Source: Neolentinus lepideus HHB14362 ss-1
Lineage: Eukaryota; Basidiomycota; Agaricomycetes; Gloeophyllales; Gloeophyllaceae
Length of the DNA stretch: 64,000 nt
Assembly: GCA_001632425.1 (NCBI GenBank)
Contig: KV425575.1
Location: 181,462 to 245,461, forward strand
Direction: 5' to 3'
Part shown: piece after piece, positions 33,001-44,379 of the stretch
Layout of the letters: each line of letters opens with the position of its first letter
Position numbering within the stretch: the first letter of the stretch is position 1
Made by a program: the position numbers and the translations under genes
The notes under the pieces: model-generated
Told to the model about the DNA's origin: nothing
Seen by the model: the letters and a program-made list of their open reading frames with translations, nothing else
Databases searched by the model: none

Positions 33001-36000
33001 TCATTCAAACGCCGATTTCAGGAGCCCCTCCTGTTGAGCGCGGTACACCTTCCCAATACCTGGTGCTGGGACTGCATCTTCCCTCCTGCCCTTAAACTGC
33101 AACTCACCATCATGCCCGATAGACCGTAGTACGTGGGCTACGCGATCAGCTACGTATAGATATGCGCCCTGGTTCCGCGGCTCCTCTTGCACCCAGACGA
33201 ATTCCTTCGCGTTGATGTATGAACGCAGGATGCAACGCAAGTCGGCGAAGGGGAAGGGACAAAGCTCTTCGATACGGATCAAGGGGGTCGTGCTCTGCAT
33301 CTGCTGGCGAGTTTTGGCCAGGTCATAATAGAGCTTGCCCGACAGAAGCACTACCCTCTCGACACCGGCCTTGTTCGGTCCAGAAAGGGGATCGTCAAGG
33401 ACAGACTGGAATTTCGTCCGCAATGCTAAGTCTGTCAGTGAAGACGTGGCTGCCTGTACATTAGAACGTTACTTAGACTTTACTAGAGATCTAATCGAGC
33501 ATGAAACAGACTAACGGGCAGTCGCAACAATCCTTTGGGAGCAGCCACAATCAGCGGCTTCCTAAAGTTTCTCTTCATCTGTCTCCGAAGAAGGTGGAAG
33601 TACTGCGCTGGAGTCGTCGGGAACACCACACCCATGTTGACATTCGTCTCGTAGGTCTCGTCAAACCGGTCATTTGTGAGCTACGTATATTAGGAGTTAC
33701 AGGGCACATGAAGGAGGAGGGAAGATGACGCACCTGAAGGAACCGTTCGAGTCGTGAGGAAGAGTGCTCCGGGCCTGCGCCATCCAGCCCATGAGGGAGA
33801 AGAAGGACAAGACCGCTTTGCTTGAGCCATTTTGCTGAAGAACAAGTTCATCATGAGTAAGAAAGACTGCAATAATACCCCTCACTTTCGGCAGAGGATA
33901 TGAATGTGTCAATCATGATCTATACTCCCAAGTCAATCTTGACCGCAAAGTTGAGTTTACATCTAGCATACCTGCGCGCCGTTAAAGAAATCTCCGAACT
34001 GGAAGGTACGCAGTCAAAACTGATAACCATAATGAGTAGCATGAAAGTACCTGTGCTTCCCATATGGGTAGCAGATGGGGTCTTTCCCAGCTCACACCGT
34101 ACTCAAACTGTAAACAAACACCCTGTCAGACAAGGAGACAGGTGCAATAGTGAAGAACATACGCCGAGAACTGCAAACTCACTCAGAGAACCTACACGAA
34201 AGAAAGGACAAACATAAGATCTCGAGATATGACTAAAAGAGAAGCCCTACGCACTGTTTGCCAGCTCAAGTTTCCCTTCCGACTGCAGCTCCCGGTTCAG
34301 AGGGATGACAACTTTCTCGGTCTCTTGGTCCACGAGCATGGCATGCCTGCAACGAGCATTGTATATACCGGACTACACGGCTGTCAGAGAAAGGAGCTCA
34401 CCGATGACTGAAAGTGCCTGCACGACATCTGTGTAAATACGATCAGGACGAAGTAAGGAGAAAGAGTGTTACCTCTACCGACGTCTTGGCCTGATATCCG
34501 GATGTCGCATCCCTCTCCCATCAAAGAGCCGAAAGCCATGGCCTGACGAAAATGCAAATAAACTATTTAGAACCGTGCTTCTTGACCCCTCTGCATCCCC
34601 TCACCTCGACAGTAGCCCAATCCAGACCTGTCCCTGCCTCCACATTCTGCAAGCGATGCTTAACATGTCTCTGCAACCTCGGATGAATTTTCTTTGCGCA
34701 ATCCGCAACTGAAGTTAGCACAACAGCTCGACATCTGTACCGTATTCAACTCACGAATCCGTCCGGTACAGCGACGCTTGCTCTCCTAATCCCCTTTAGC
34801 ACTTCACCATCGACCCCTGTCTCGGGGTCCCACTCCGCAGCAGGATCAGCAGGCCATACTATGCCTTTCCACTGACCTTGCCCTAGTGCGACTGTAGAGA
34901 CGTAGTCGTCGACTTTCGACAACTGTTCATCGAGATGCGCCTTGTAGGAACTGCGCAGAGTGGTCGCCTCTTCTCTCGAGATGACACCTTCGTCCTGATG
35001 GGGATGTAGGGAAACGGGGAGATGTGGATTGAGAGCGACGGACGTACGACGAGCCTATCTTCGTACAGCTGCGGCACGGACTTGCGCGAACGGATTTGTC
35101 GGTACATCGAGGGTTGAGTGAAGGCAGGTTCATCCAGCTCATTGTGACCCCTAGAAAGTATGTACTACTTTCTATACGAGACAAAGCCTAGGGAACGGGA
35201 CCACATACCAGCGACGGTATACGATAAGGTCAATGATGATGTCCTAACTCGTTTGTGATAGGACGCCGAGTGTTAGAACAAGATCAGAGAGCGCACCTTG
35301 CGGAAGTAGTTGCGATACTTGAACGCCGTATCAACTGCCCTAGCTACATCTACAGAATACGAGATTTCTCAAATCTGACGAAGAGTATTGGGAAGAATGA
35401 GTGCTAACCTTCGGGATAATCACCGTTCACATGAAGGACTGGGGCATGGATCATCTTCCCGATGTCAGAGCAATACAATGACGACCTCGCCTCTGAGGCG
35501 GGCGTTGTATAACCGATGCTGGGAGAAGGGTAGTGAAGATTATCCACGAATGCAAAGAGGAGGACAGATCGCTCACTTGTTACTGCAGATACGTTCGTCC
35601 ACAAAACAGATGAAGTTAGATTGATGCAGGGATAAATTCACACCCACTTGACCACGATATGCACGCTCCCGCCACTCGTGAAATGTGGCAGGTTGCCTTT
35701 GACAGTGTTTAAGCCGCTTTTCCTACCCGTGAAGTTTCCCAATACGTACTCAGTCCAAGCGTCTCCATGACCACCCCCTGGCCCGTAAAACTTGCGTCCC
35801 CGTGCAGCTGCACGCACATTACCCTATCACCAAGCATGCAGTCCCCTGGAGAGGTCTTGAGCAGAGAGTACTGTTTCGCGCGTGTCTTTCCCAGTGCGAC
35901 CGGGTTGACCGCCTCTATGAGCAATTGTAAACCTGCGAAACGAGAATTTGTATAGGTATGGGTAGCTTACCAAGGTGTGATGGGTTGGGAAGGAGGGTGA

Positions 36001-37116
36001 CCTTAACTGGGTTACTCGAACCATCATACCGAAGCGCAGGCGACGACACTGGGCGACCCCTCAGTCTATTGCTAGAGCATGGTCATGAAATAGTTATACC
36101 AAGATGGCTGATGACGTCTCCGGAGACGTTGTAACTTTCCGGGAATTCACTTCCTCCTTTGATCTTATGGAACAGGGCAGTGGGGGAGTACTCAAGGATG
36201 TCCGTGAGCAAATTTAATCTTCCCCGGTGAGGCATTGTCAGCACGATATGTTGAATACCGGCTATATATTAGTCACTCATAAACTGCTACATACTCTCGG
36301 CAAGATGGATATTATTGGTCTCACCTTGGGACGCGACTCGAAAGAGGGTATCGAGTGCAGGAAGCATAGACTCCCCGCCTTCCAGACCATACCGCTTCAA
36401 ATTAGGGAACTTCGCTTGCAGGAACTGATCGAACGTTTCGCTGCGTGCAAGGAGTGCATGAATGCGCTTCCTCTGATCGGTTGGAGCTGAACCAGACAAT
36501 TCCTCCGACTCAAGCAAGTGCGAGAACCACAACCTCTCCGTTTTGCTCGGCGAGTGCATATATTCATATGCGATTCGACCAACGTACACCGTGCGGAGGT
36601 ACTGAACAATGTCACGCAGCTGCCAGAGCTCTTCTTTGTCAGATTGCTCGGCGACAGGCGCTGTCCAGACAATACCGTTGACGTTGTATTCCTTGTCTTC
36701 ATCGACGAGCCCGTAGCGTGTCGGGTCTAGCGCCGCGACCTCCTCGCGTTGCATCAGGTCGAGAGGGTCGATGCGCGCAGCTCGATGCCCATGTATACGC
36801 ATTGAGTCCACATATCGCAAAAGGGGTGCATTGTCTGTTCTGTTCTGAAGCTGAGCAGCAGTGTCTACAGCACCCGTCGTAAGTTAAAATGGTTGAGCTT
36901 GCGACATTCTCGGGGCGTCTTGTCGCCGTCTCATGTCATAGAAAACTCACAGTCGGGTACAACCACTTCCCTCGCTGTGCGATACCCAAACGACCCTTGC
37001 TGGTGGAATGTACGTGTCAAGACATGACTACCACCACCCTTGCACCGCACTACTGCGACCAACTCCCGAACTCTGGAAGATTTTGCCACAGCCCGCATCT
37101 TCGAAGGACGAAGCAT
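33001..37116 (-). CDS. mitochondrial 2-oxo acid dehydrogenase E1, DHTKD1-like (2-oxoadipate/2-oxoglutarate)
   Basis: Thiamine-diphosphate E1 subunit that decarboxylates 2-oxoadipate or 2-oxoglutarate and passes the acyl group to E2 (lysine/tryptophan breakdown or TCA cycle). It starts at ATG 37116 with an Arg/Lys-rich, acid-poor presequence ([19 protein letters not shown]), as expected for mitochondrial import. Landmarks: [65 protein letters not shown] (ThDP fold), [57 protein letters not shown] and [14 protein letters not shown], ending at TGA 33003-33001. The [26 protein letters not shown] and HVNGD segments resemble DHTKD1 more than KGD1/OGDH. There are many (>15) introns; exon edges were not all fixed. 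Confidence 0.85.
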
Positions 37117-37699
37117 TTCAGGTCAAACAACAGCTAGTACAGTCCGAGACTCAGACTCAGACGAACGAGACGTCGTCCGAGAACACAAGCACCGGTGTAC
37201 ATAATAATGATATAGGCGCCTGACCCAACTGATCATGAGAAGTAATAGCTCGACCTTTTGCGAATGCCGCCGGGCCCGGATACCCCTGGACCGACTGAAG
37301 GTGTCCCGGACTCACGATGGATCGGTCGCCTGTGGCGCTTTGCTTGCTGAATTTCATTTATCGCCGCTGAGTATCCAACGAAACACCAACAGTTGCCAAT
37401 GTTTCAGTCATGCGAGCGGGGCCATTTACCCATCAGGGAACCGACAAATTGTGATGTGACGGCGCCGACGAAAACGGGCAACTGCGTATGCAATCCTCCT
37501 TGTAGCACTAACAGTCACTTGGACAACATTCTCTTCCTTGAAGTACTGTCACCGTGAGTTTAAGGCTCAGAAGACTCGTAGCAGAGTTATAAAGATACGG
37601 TCGTGTGCAGTGCGTCTCCGTCTGACTTGTCATTCAACTTCCCTGAGCCACACTTAACGGGCCAGCTCCAGACTCGCCAGTTAAATTCATTTTTCCTTC
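37117..37699. promoter_or_regulatory. 583-bp bidirectional promoter interval (E1 gene / MIOX)
   Basis: The E1 gene (-) and MIOX (+) start back to back with no gene between them. Both 5' UTRs and promoters must lie here. No strong TATA box or repeated operator was recognised. Confidence 0.55.
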
Positions 37700-38938
37700 A
37701 TGCCTACTGTCGTAGCTGAAACCGCTCGTGCGTTTGACGCCACATCGGATGCCATCGACGATGGTGGGCGAAGATGTGATAGTTCGAGAGCACGGCATTG
37801 CTGACCATCTATTCAACAGTGAACGCCCTCAAAGGTCAGCTGTGGAACTCGAACTCCGAGTTCGATGCATCAAAAGACAAGACGCAGTTCCGTCAGTACG
37901 AAGACGCCTGCGATCGTGTCAAGAACTTCTACAAAGAACAGCATGGTGCGTCTCCCGTGCCACATTACTTTAAAGCCGTGCATATTGACTTTGCACCAGA
38001 AAAACAAACTGTGGAGTTTAACATCAAGGCTCGCGTCGACTACAAAAGCAAAAAGCGTGCTCACATGGGCGTATGGCAAGCGATGGAGATGCTAGACACC
38101 CTCGTCGACGAGTCAGATCCTGATGTGCGCTTCGTGTTTCCTTTATCTCTGTTTCAGACTTAGCCTGACTGTCTGTTATTTAGACTGAGCTCTCGCAAAT
38201 TGAGCACCTCCTGCAGACCGCCGAGGCTATGCGGCGAGACGGAAAGCCCGAATGGATGCAGGTGACCGGCCTCGTGCATGACCTTGGCAAGCTACTCTTC
38301 CTCTTCGGCTCCGAGGGGCAGTGGGATGTCGTTGGAGTACGTGCAACCCGACTCTCTCGCCATTTAAACTCACATGCATTGGTTTTGTATGCATCCAGGA
38401 CACATTTGTCGTCGGCTGCAAATTCTCTGAGAAAATTATCTACCCCGACACCTTCGCTGCAAACCCCGACTCAGCTGACCCTGTGTACAGCTCCGAGTAC
38501 GGGATCTACCAGCCACAATGTGGGCTCGAGAACGTGATGTTGTCCTGGGGGCATGACGAGGTGCGGCATGGACTTTATGGATCGATCATTGTTACTGATA
38601 CAAACTGCAGTATCTGTACCACGTCCTGAAGGACCAGAGCACGCTCCCTGAAGAGGCACTGGCTATGATCCGGTATCACAGTTTCTACCCGTACGTGCAT
38701 GCGTTCCTATACTATATGCGCCATGCATATGACCCTCCTTCCCATATCCAGATGGCATCGTGAAGGCGCATACAAGCACCTAATGAACGGCAACGATTTC
38801 AAACACCTTGAAGCCGTCAAGGCGTTCAACCCATACGATCTCTACAGCAAGAGCGACGAGCGGTGTGACCCGGCGAAGCTGCGTCCGTACTATGAAAAAC
38901 TGATCGCCAGGTTCTTCCCACCCCAGCTCGACTGGTAA
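37700..38938 (+). CDS. MIOX: myo-inositol oxygenase, 298 aa
   Basis: Di-iron enzyme that cleaves myo-inositol with O2 to D-glucuronate in the cytosol. Seven exons (37700-37763, 37820-37945, 38000-38124, 38184-38336, 38399-38560, 38611-38690, 38752-38938) give exactly 299 codons; introns are 50-62 bp. The HD-domain ligands are present: His in [12 protein letters not shown], His-Asp in [10 protein letters not shown], His in LSWGHDEYLYHV, His in RYHSFYPWHREG and Asp in [10 protein letters not shown], matching H98, H123/D124, H194, H220 and D253 of the human enzyme. The Lys of LVHDLGK is also kept. Length is close to the usual ~285. It is divergent from the E1 gene and convergent with an aldo-keto reductase, which could act on its product. 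Confidence 0.95.
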
Positions 38939-39184
38939 ATATATCGCGACCGTTCTTTATGCGTAAAGCCTATTCTCTCCTTTTTATCTTACATAATACT
39001 ATCTCATTTCTCGTCGTCGCTATCCTGTAACGAATATAATGTACTCTTCATGGCCTTACCTAGAAGTCAAGATAGACGTTACTTCTCTCGGAGCTCACAG
39101 CCTGTTATTAGGCCTTCTGTGGATACTATAAATACAATTTCTCTTTATTCGCTTACACAATAATTATACTTCTTTCTCTCGTAC

Positions 39185-40391
39185 TCACGGCCAGTTCTCG
39201 AATCCTAGGTCGACACCCCAAGGCGGGGCAATGAACCGCTTCTGCTTGCCGCCCGGAGCAACCGCGTCGAGCTTGGCGATATCCTCCTTTGTTAACTTCG
39301 ACGCTGCTGCGAGTGCACCGGTGAAGTTGGATTTGATACGTGCAGGGGTGACGGACTTGGGTAGGGCGACAATGTCCTTGGCAACTTGGCAACTATCAGC
39401 TACCATAGACACAAAGTCGATCGTCTGGCACTTACTCAGGTAGCCCAACAGAATATCTGCAGGCTGCAACCCATACTTCTCCGCGTACTGGACGACATCA
39501 TCGTCCTTCAGCATCGGGCTATTCGTCGATCCGAGGGGTGAATACGCCTGAGGCAAGATATCTTTGCTTTTCAGGTAGTCCATGAGTTTGTGCTGCGGGT
39601 TCCACAGGTGGATCTCGAGCTGGTTAACTGCGGGCACGACCTCGGCTGTGGGCAGGATCTCCTCGAGCTTCTTCTCGGAGAAGTTGGAAACGCCAATAGC
39701 CTTGACCTTGCCCTGCTTGTAGACCGCTTCCATCTGCTTCCAAGTGTCCTTGATGCTCCATTCCCAGTCGATATCTCGGGTGCCGTCGGAGAGCTTGGGA
39801 AAGACGGGGTCATTGCCGTTGGGGTTGAGAGGAACAGGCCAGTGAATCAGATACACTAAACAGCAGTAGCGGGATTATATCATCCCTTCACGATGGCTTG
39901 GTGGAAAGGAGAACTCACGATCGAGATAGTCAACCCCAAGGTTCGCCAACGTCTGGTTGAGACATTCCTCGACCTTCCGATGGTACGTGCACCACAATTT
40001 GCTCGTGATCTAGTACACGAGATGTGGACCTTAGTTTTGCACTCGCACAAGGAACTCTATTACCCACGAAGACTTCCGATCTGGGAACACCGGACGCACG
40101 GATACCAGCACCGACTTCCTTCTCATTCCCGTATGCCCTAGAAAGATTCTCACTTGAACACTTTCACTCCTTTTTCTCATCATCGTGGCCTACCAGGCGC
40201 AGTCGATATGCCTATACCCAACCTCTTTCAAGGCGTACTCTACTGCGTCCTTCACTTCACCAGGCTTGGACTGCCAAGTCCCTGCGACCTTACGTTAGAC
40301 ATTAGCGGATGATTCATTAGAGCTAGCACTCACCGAGACCAATGGCTGGGATGGTTGCGCCAGTGTTCAGCTTGAAGTTGGGACCTGCCAT
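39185..40391 (-). CDS. aldo-keto reductase, 308 aa
   Basis: NAD(P)H-dependent carbonyl reductase of the AKR superfamily, TIM barrel, cytosolic. Six exons (40391-40334, 40281-40194, 40137-40068, 40009-39919, 39855-39436, 39384-39185) sum to 309 codons. Signature features: [16 protein letters not shown] start, [15 protein letters not shown] with catalytic Asp and Tyr, [12 protein letters not shown] with catalytic Lys and His, [41 protein letters not shown], and the cofactor-binding [17 protein letters not shown]. It most resembles fungal glycerol, aldose and uronate reductases (Gcy1/Gld-type); substrate cannot be read from sequence. Convergent with MIOX, 246 bp apart. Confidence 0.9.
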
Positions 40392-40996
40392 ATCGATGAG
40401 AAGTCGAATATGGGGAGATACCTATGTCTCCCAAATGTCTCCCTTATATATGCTATCGTCGATCAAGCCCAGGTGCACCGGCCCGGGTGGCGGCCCCCCT
40501 CTGCACGTGCACGCTAGCAATCTCCCGAGGGTAAATGGAGGCTTTCCGGGATGGGTACAATCTTGTGAGCTTCGTCTAAGTATAACGCAACCCGAAGGCG
40601 TCCTGTGGCATGACGGTCACGTAAGAAGAACACCATTAGTTCACTGACGTTGTTGGGCGAGACAGACAAGACGAGAAATGGACCTTTCTCTACGTGTGTA
40701 TGTGTGGTAAGCTATCCGTGCGGCAAGTCATATTTCAGATCATAGACTCCTTACAGATCAACTGATACTTCCGCCAACCCGTACACACCATCAACATCTT
40801 TCATGGTCGCGAGCCGTTTGCCAGGAAAATTGCCAGCGCAGATTTCCATTGTCGACGTCCAGAACAACTCGAGGTATCATAGTCCGCACCAGCCACCCTA
40901 GGTGCACAGCCTCGGCTTTCCTTTTATGGACTGTGCGTCCTATAGATCTTGCCGGTCTCAATTGGGACTCGGAGGATTATATCTTCTCCTTGAGTA
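40392..40996. other. upstream flank of the aldo-keto reductase
   Basis: No gene seen. Probably promoter of the reductase; the next element starts at 40997. Confidence 0.5.
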
Positions 40997-41669
40997 CTAT
41001 CACTAAGGGAGTTCTTCTCCAGGATACTGTGTTTCCCCAATTCCTCCGTCAGTAATTCACTTTTGGGGAATATTTTGACATAGACCTTTGCAATATAGTA
41101 TATCCTATCACCCATCCTAAGAGCAAACTGGCAAAATGTGAGCACAGAGCTCATCGGCATCGAAATACTGGGCTGAGCAGAGTTCTTCTCCATCCGTCAC
41201 ATCCAGGTCACAGCGGCAAGTTGGGACTCCGCTTCAGCAGGGCAGACACGTCAGCCACTGTATTTGGAGCGGAGTCCCAACGCTGTCACACTTGGTGGCG
41301 GACGCGGAGAAGGACACTGTATTTCTGCAATTAAAACCCTTCTGTATCGATATTCACCAATCGGAAGACATAGGTCCATCTGTGTGCATACAAATGTCTT
41401 AAATCCCATAATTTGGGCTGGTTGGTGAAGTGACTAGCTTAGGATCTGCCAGATACACGAATTTTGTGTGACGCATAAACAAATGTTCTGGCATCCCATC
41501 TTAAAATGGGACCCATTTTCGCAATTCTGAATTGATACATACCACAGAAATATACCAAATATTGTATATACCAAGTTCCAAGTTATTCCATTCAGTGTTG
41601 AAGGCACAGGAAGTGATTTTGTGTGTAGAGAACATTCATACCCCCGGAGAAGAACTCCCCTAGTGATAG
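40997..41669. mobile_element. MITE-like element with ~25-bp TIRs and TA target duplication
   Basis: Left end CTATCACTAAGGGAGTTCTT continuing CTCC (40997-41020) and right end GGAGAAGAACTCCCCTAG continuing TGATAG (41646-41669) are inverted copies with one mismatch. Both ends abut TA (40995-40996 and 41670-41671), the target-site duplication of Tc1/mariner-type elements. The 673-bp body has no transposase ORF and holds a perfect 14-bp internal inverted repeat (41220-41233 and 41268-41281, GTTGGGACTCCGCT). It is therefore best read as a non-autonomous mariner-type MITE. Confidence 0.75.
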
Positions 41670-42202
41670 TATACCCGCCTCTCTGGAGTCTGGACGTGAG
41701 AAAGATTCAATCACCGAGAACTGTTAAGGGTCATATATGCATATGACCTAAGTTCAGTGTCACGTCCTGTCATGAGTTACTTATGGGCTAAGAAACTTGT
41801 CGCCACTGCTAAGATCTCGAACGAGTCGTGAAACTCTCCTCGCTGCATTCTACATATAGTGCTCAGAGAATTTGTAATTCACCCTATGTAGTGGATATAT
41901 CGAAATCATAACTACAATCGGTGCAGTTAACTGCGCCTATTGCAAAACATGTACAAGACAGTTGAAACAGGAAATAACCCCTGTAGCCTAGTAGGGCGTC
42001 GAAATTGTTACGTTCTACATGTTACGTTAGCGAAACCCTTTTAACGATGTTTGTCAAGATGAGTCTATTGAAATCTCACCTAGTGCGGGTTTGAGCCGAA
42101 CTGATTAATAAGCATAGCCAACGGTGGCCTAAGTAATCCACCCAGCACGTCATTTGTGGATGCTTTAAGTTGAGGAATCGATGACCAACCCGTTCTGAGG
42201 AG

Positions 42203-42208
42203 TATAAA
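42203..42208 (+). promoter_or_regulatory. TATA box of oxygenase-like gene 1
   Basis: TATAAA within GAGTATAAAGC, 99 bp upstream of the ATG at 42302. Confidence 0.5.
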
Positions 42209-42301
42209 GCTAGTACTACATCAGCTTTCGGCCTGCAGAACAAAACCAACTCAAAAACATCTCAAGGACCTCCTGCAATACTTAGTTTTTCGCATTTCAT
42301 C

Positions 42302-43234
42302 ATGTCCAGCTCCGTTTCTGCCACACTCTCCTACTTCTCTCCTCCCAAGGACGGATCTCGACCGTACCAGTACATTAACTCGGACCCTTCCAACTCACAA
42401 CCTCGCCAGAACTTCGATATTGTCGACCACCAAGTTGACATAGAGAGCATCCGAGGGAAGGAGAACGAGTATACGCTCGACACGTCGGGATTCCAGTTCT
42501 CCAAGCGACCAGCTAAGCATCAGTCGTTTGCCAGCGACGAGGAGATCCGGAACGAATATTACCCAGAGAGTATCGAGCTCATCAAGGAACTCACTGGTGC
42601 AAGCCGCGTCGTCCTTTTCGACCACAGTAAGTCGTCTCCAGATGCTGTATCTACCAGATACTGACACTGCTTCCACAGCCATTCGCCGTCGCCGCCCAGG
42701 AGAGATGGAGGACACCCCAGACAAGCGGCAGCCCGTGCCTCGCGTCCACGTTGACCAGACCAAGGCTTCGGCGATTGCGCGAGTCCATCGCCATCTCCCT
42801 GCGTCGGATGCACCTACGCTTTTAGAGCGTCGCTTCCAGATCATCAACCTGTGGCGTCCAATCGAGAACCCCGCGTACGACTGGCCGCTCGCGTTCTGTG
42901 ACTACCGCTCCGTAGACCCTAAGAACGACTTCACGCCGTCGACCTTGAAATACCCAGAATATGATGGAGAGACGATGAATGTCAAATTCAATCCCCAGCA
43001 CAAGTGGAAGTATGTGAGGGGAATGGCGCCTGATGAGCTCGTGGTGATCAAGTGGTAAGACCTACGAACACTTTCTGATATCAACAGGGTTCTGACCTCG
43101 GGATATGCAGCTTCGATTCCAAAGAGGGCGTTGCCCAATTTACTCCCCACACGGGATTCCAGGACCCGACGACATCAGCTAATGCACCCCTTCGCCAGTC
43201 TATCGAGTTACGAGCTTTGGTTTTCTATGATTGA
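42302..43234 (+). CDS. GA4-desaturase/AsaB-like oxygenase family protein, paralogue 1, 274 aa
   Basis: Putative Fe(II)/2-oxoglutarate-type hydroxylase or desaturase of the CmcJ/GA4-desaturase family, whose members modify fungal secondary metabolites. Exons 42302-42626, 42679-43054 and 43111-43234 total 275 codons. Landmarks: LSYFSPPKDGSRPY start, GKENEYTLDTSGFQFSKRPA, YYPESIELIKELTGASRVV, FDHTIRRRRPG, PRVHVDQTKASA (HxD metal site), RFQIINLWRPIENPAYDWPL, MNVKFNPQHKWKYVRGMAPD (distal His) and RQSIELRALVFYD at the C-terminus (Arg likely binds the 2-oxo acid). Intron 1 (phase 1) falls right after FDH-, intron 2 (phase 2) before the FDSKEGVAQF exon; both positions are shared with the two paralogues at 60-63 kb. 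No core biosynthetic gene is next to it, so its substrate is unknown. Confidence 0.88.
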
Positions 43235-43754
43235 TGAGTGCTATAGTTGGATGGCCACATAATGATATGTCGAGTTGGGCTGGTGTGTATGTGAGGGGAG
43301 GGTGTTGGGTTCATACACGCATATTGTAGTCATTTGTAATGTTGTAGAGTTAACAGACTCCGTACAACCAACTGTTGTAATAGACGTTTTCAAGTCATCA
43401 GAGTAGAGTGGCCCGAATGGGGTCTCGTCGATCTATTGATAGCGCGGTTTTTAACAGGTCAAGAAACAAACGCACGACTTACCATCCGAACCAAACAGAC
43501 TAGTGTCCTTGATGGCGGTGGTACGACGAGTCGACTAATGCTTAGACATGAGACTGTTAGGCTTACAGGGGCGGATAGACCCAAGTTGGCAACGCACGAT
43601 GACTGCTTCCATCTGTTCCACACAGCCGAGCACAGCAGATGAAGATATGCAGGAGAACCACCACTTCCCAGCAATAGGTCATAAACACAGGTCTCAAAGG
43701 GCGCCAGAATCTGGGCTGTAACTAAACCAGAATGTCTAGCACGAGCTTCCCTGA
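43235..43754. other. interval without a supported gene
   Basis: An open frame on the minus strand (43459-43845) overlaps the next feature in another frame and has no domain; not accepted as a gene. Confidence 0.4.
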
Positions 43755-44237
43755 TCAACGAACGGTTACGAGTTGAATATTCCGACGCATTTCTGAGACA
43801 CTTTCGTGGGCATAATCTGTCAAAATAAAACATGAAATGCGACACACGTCCGAAACCTCCATCATTAGAAGAAATGATCCGAGCAATAGCACCAGAAGGA
43901 AAAACATACCAACAAATTGCAAGACGCCGATCGCCTCACCGCATCCGAATTCTAGACCTCCAAATCTTATTTCCTCGTCGTTCTTACTCTCCGTACGTAC
44001 AGCGTGGTGCTGGTTCTTAGCAAACCTTTCTGGCGCTCGAAGTTGGAGATCAGAACTATTCCCACATACCTCGTTAGGATAGAACTTTCTGATCTCATCC
44101 CATCTCAATATAAAGTAGAACATCGCGCATCGCTCGAGGGCCGCCACGTACGACGAATGCGCTGGCCTTGTTGAGGCGAGTGCTCCGGACGTGATTGACA
44201 GCAGACTTGATGAATTGAGCTGATATCTTTGCAGCAT
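43755..44237 (-). CDS. possible small membrane protein, 160 aa
   Basis: Uninterrupted ATG frame with one strong hydrophobic segment (FVGMFFLLVLLLGSFLLMM, near residue 108). Several GT..AG pairs inside suggest the real gene may be spliced differently, with the frame at 43459-43845 (-) supplying a later exon. No family recognised; could be chance. Confidence 0.25.
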   Translation of the reverse strand: MLQRYQLNSSSLLSITSGALASTRPAHSSYVAALERCAMFYFILRWDEIRKFYPNEVCGNSSDLQLRAPERFAKNQHHAVRTESKNDEEIRFGGLEFGCGEAIGVLQFVGMFFLLVLLLGSFLLMMEVSDVCRISCFILTDYAHESVSEMRRNIQLVTVR

Positions 44238-44379
44238 GTTAATTGGTATTCGTTTCGCAGTCCCTCTTTAGCCTTACGGCACACTCTTTTCAAGGTGCGT
44301 AACTCGCTATCGCGTTTTCTGGACGTTCTCATCAATGTCTGTCATGCAGGATACCTTCTAATAATTGGTCGGTGGCCGA

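Noticed and set aside
40924..41193. 89-residue minus-strand frame
   Set aside because: It crosses the left TIR of the MITE-like element and has no domain or promoter.
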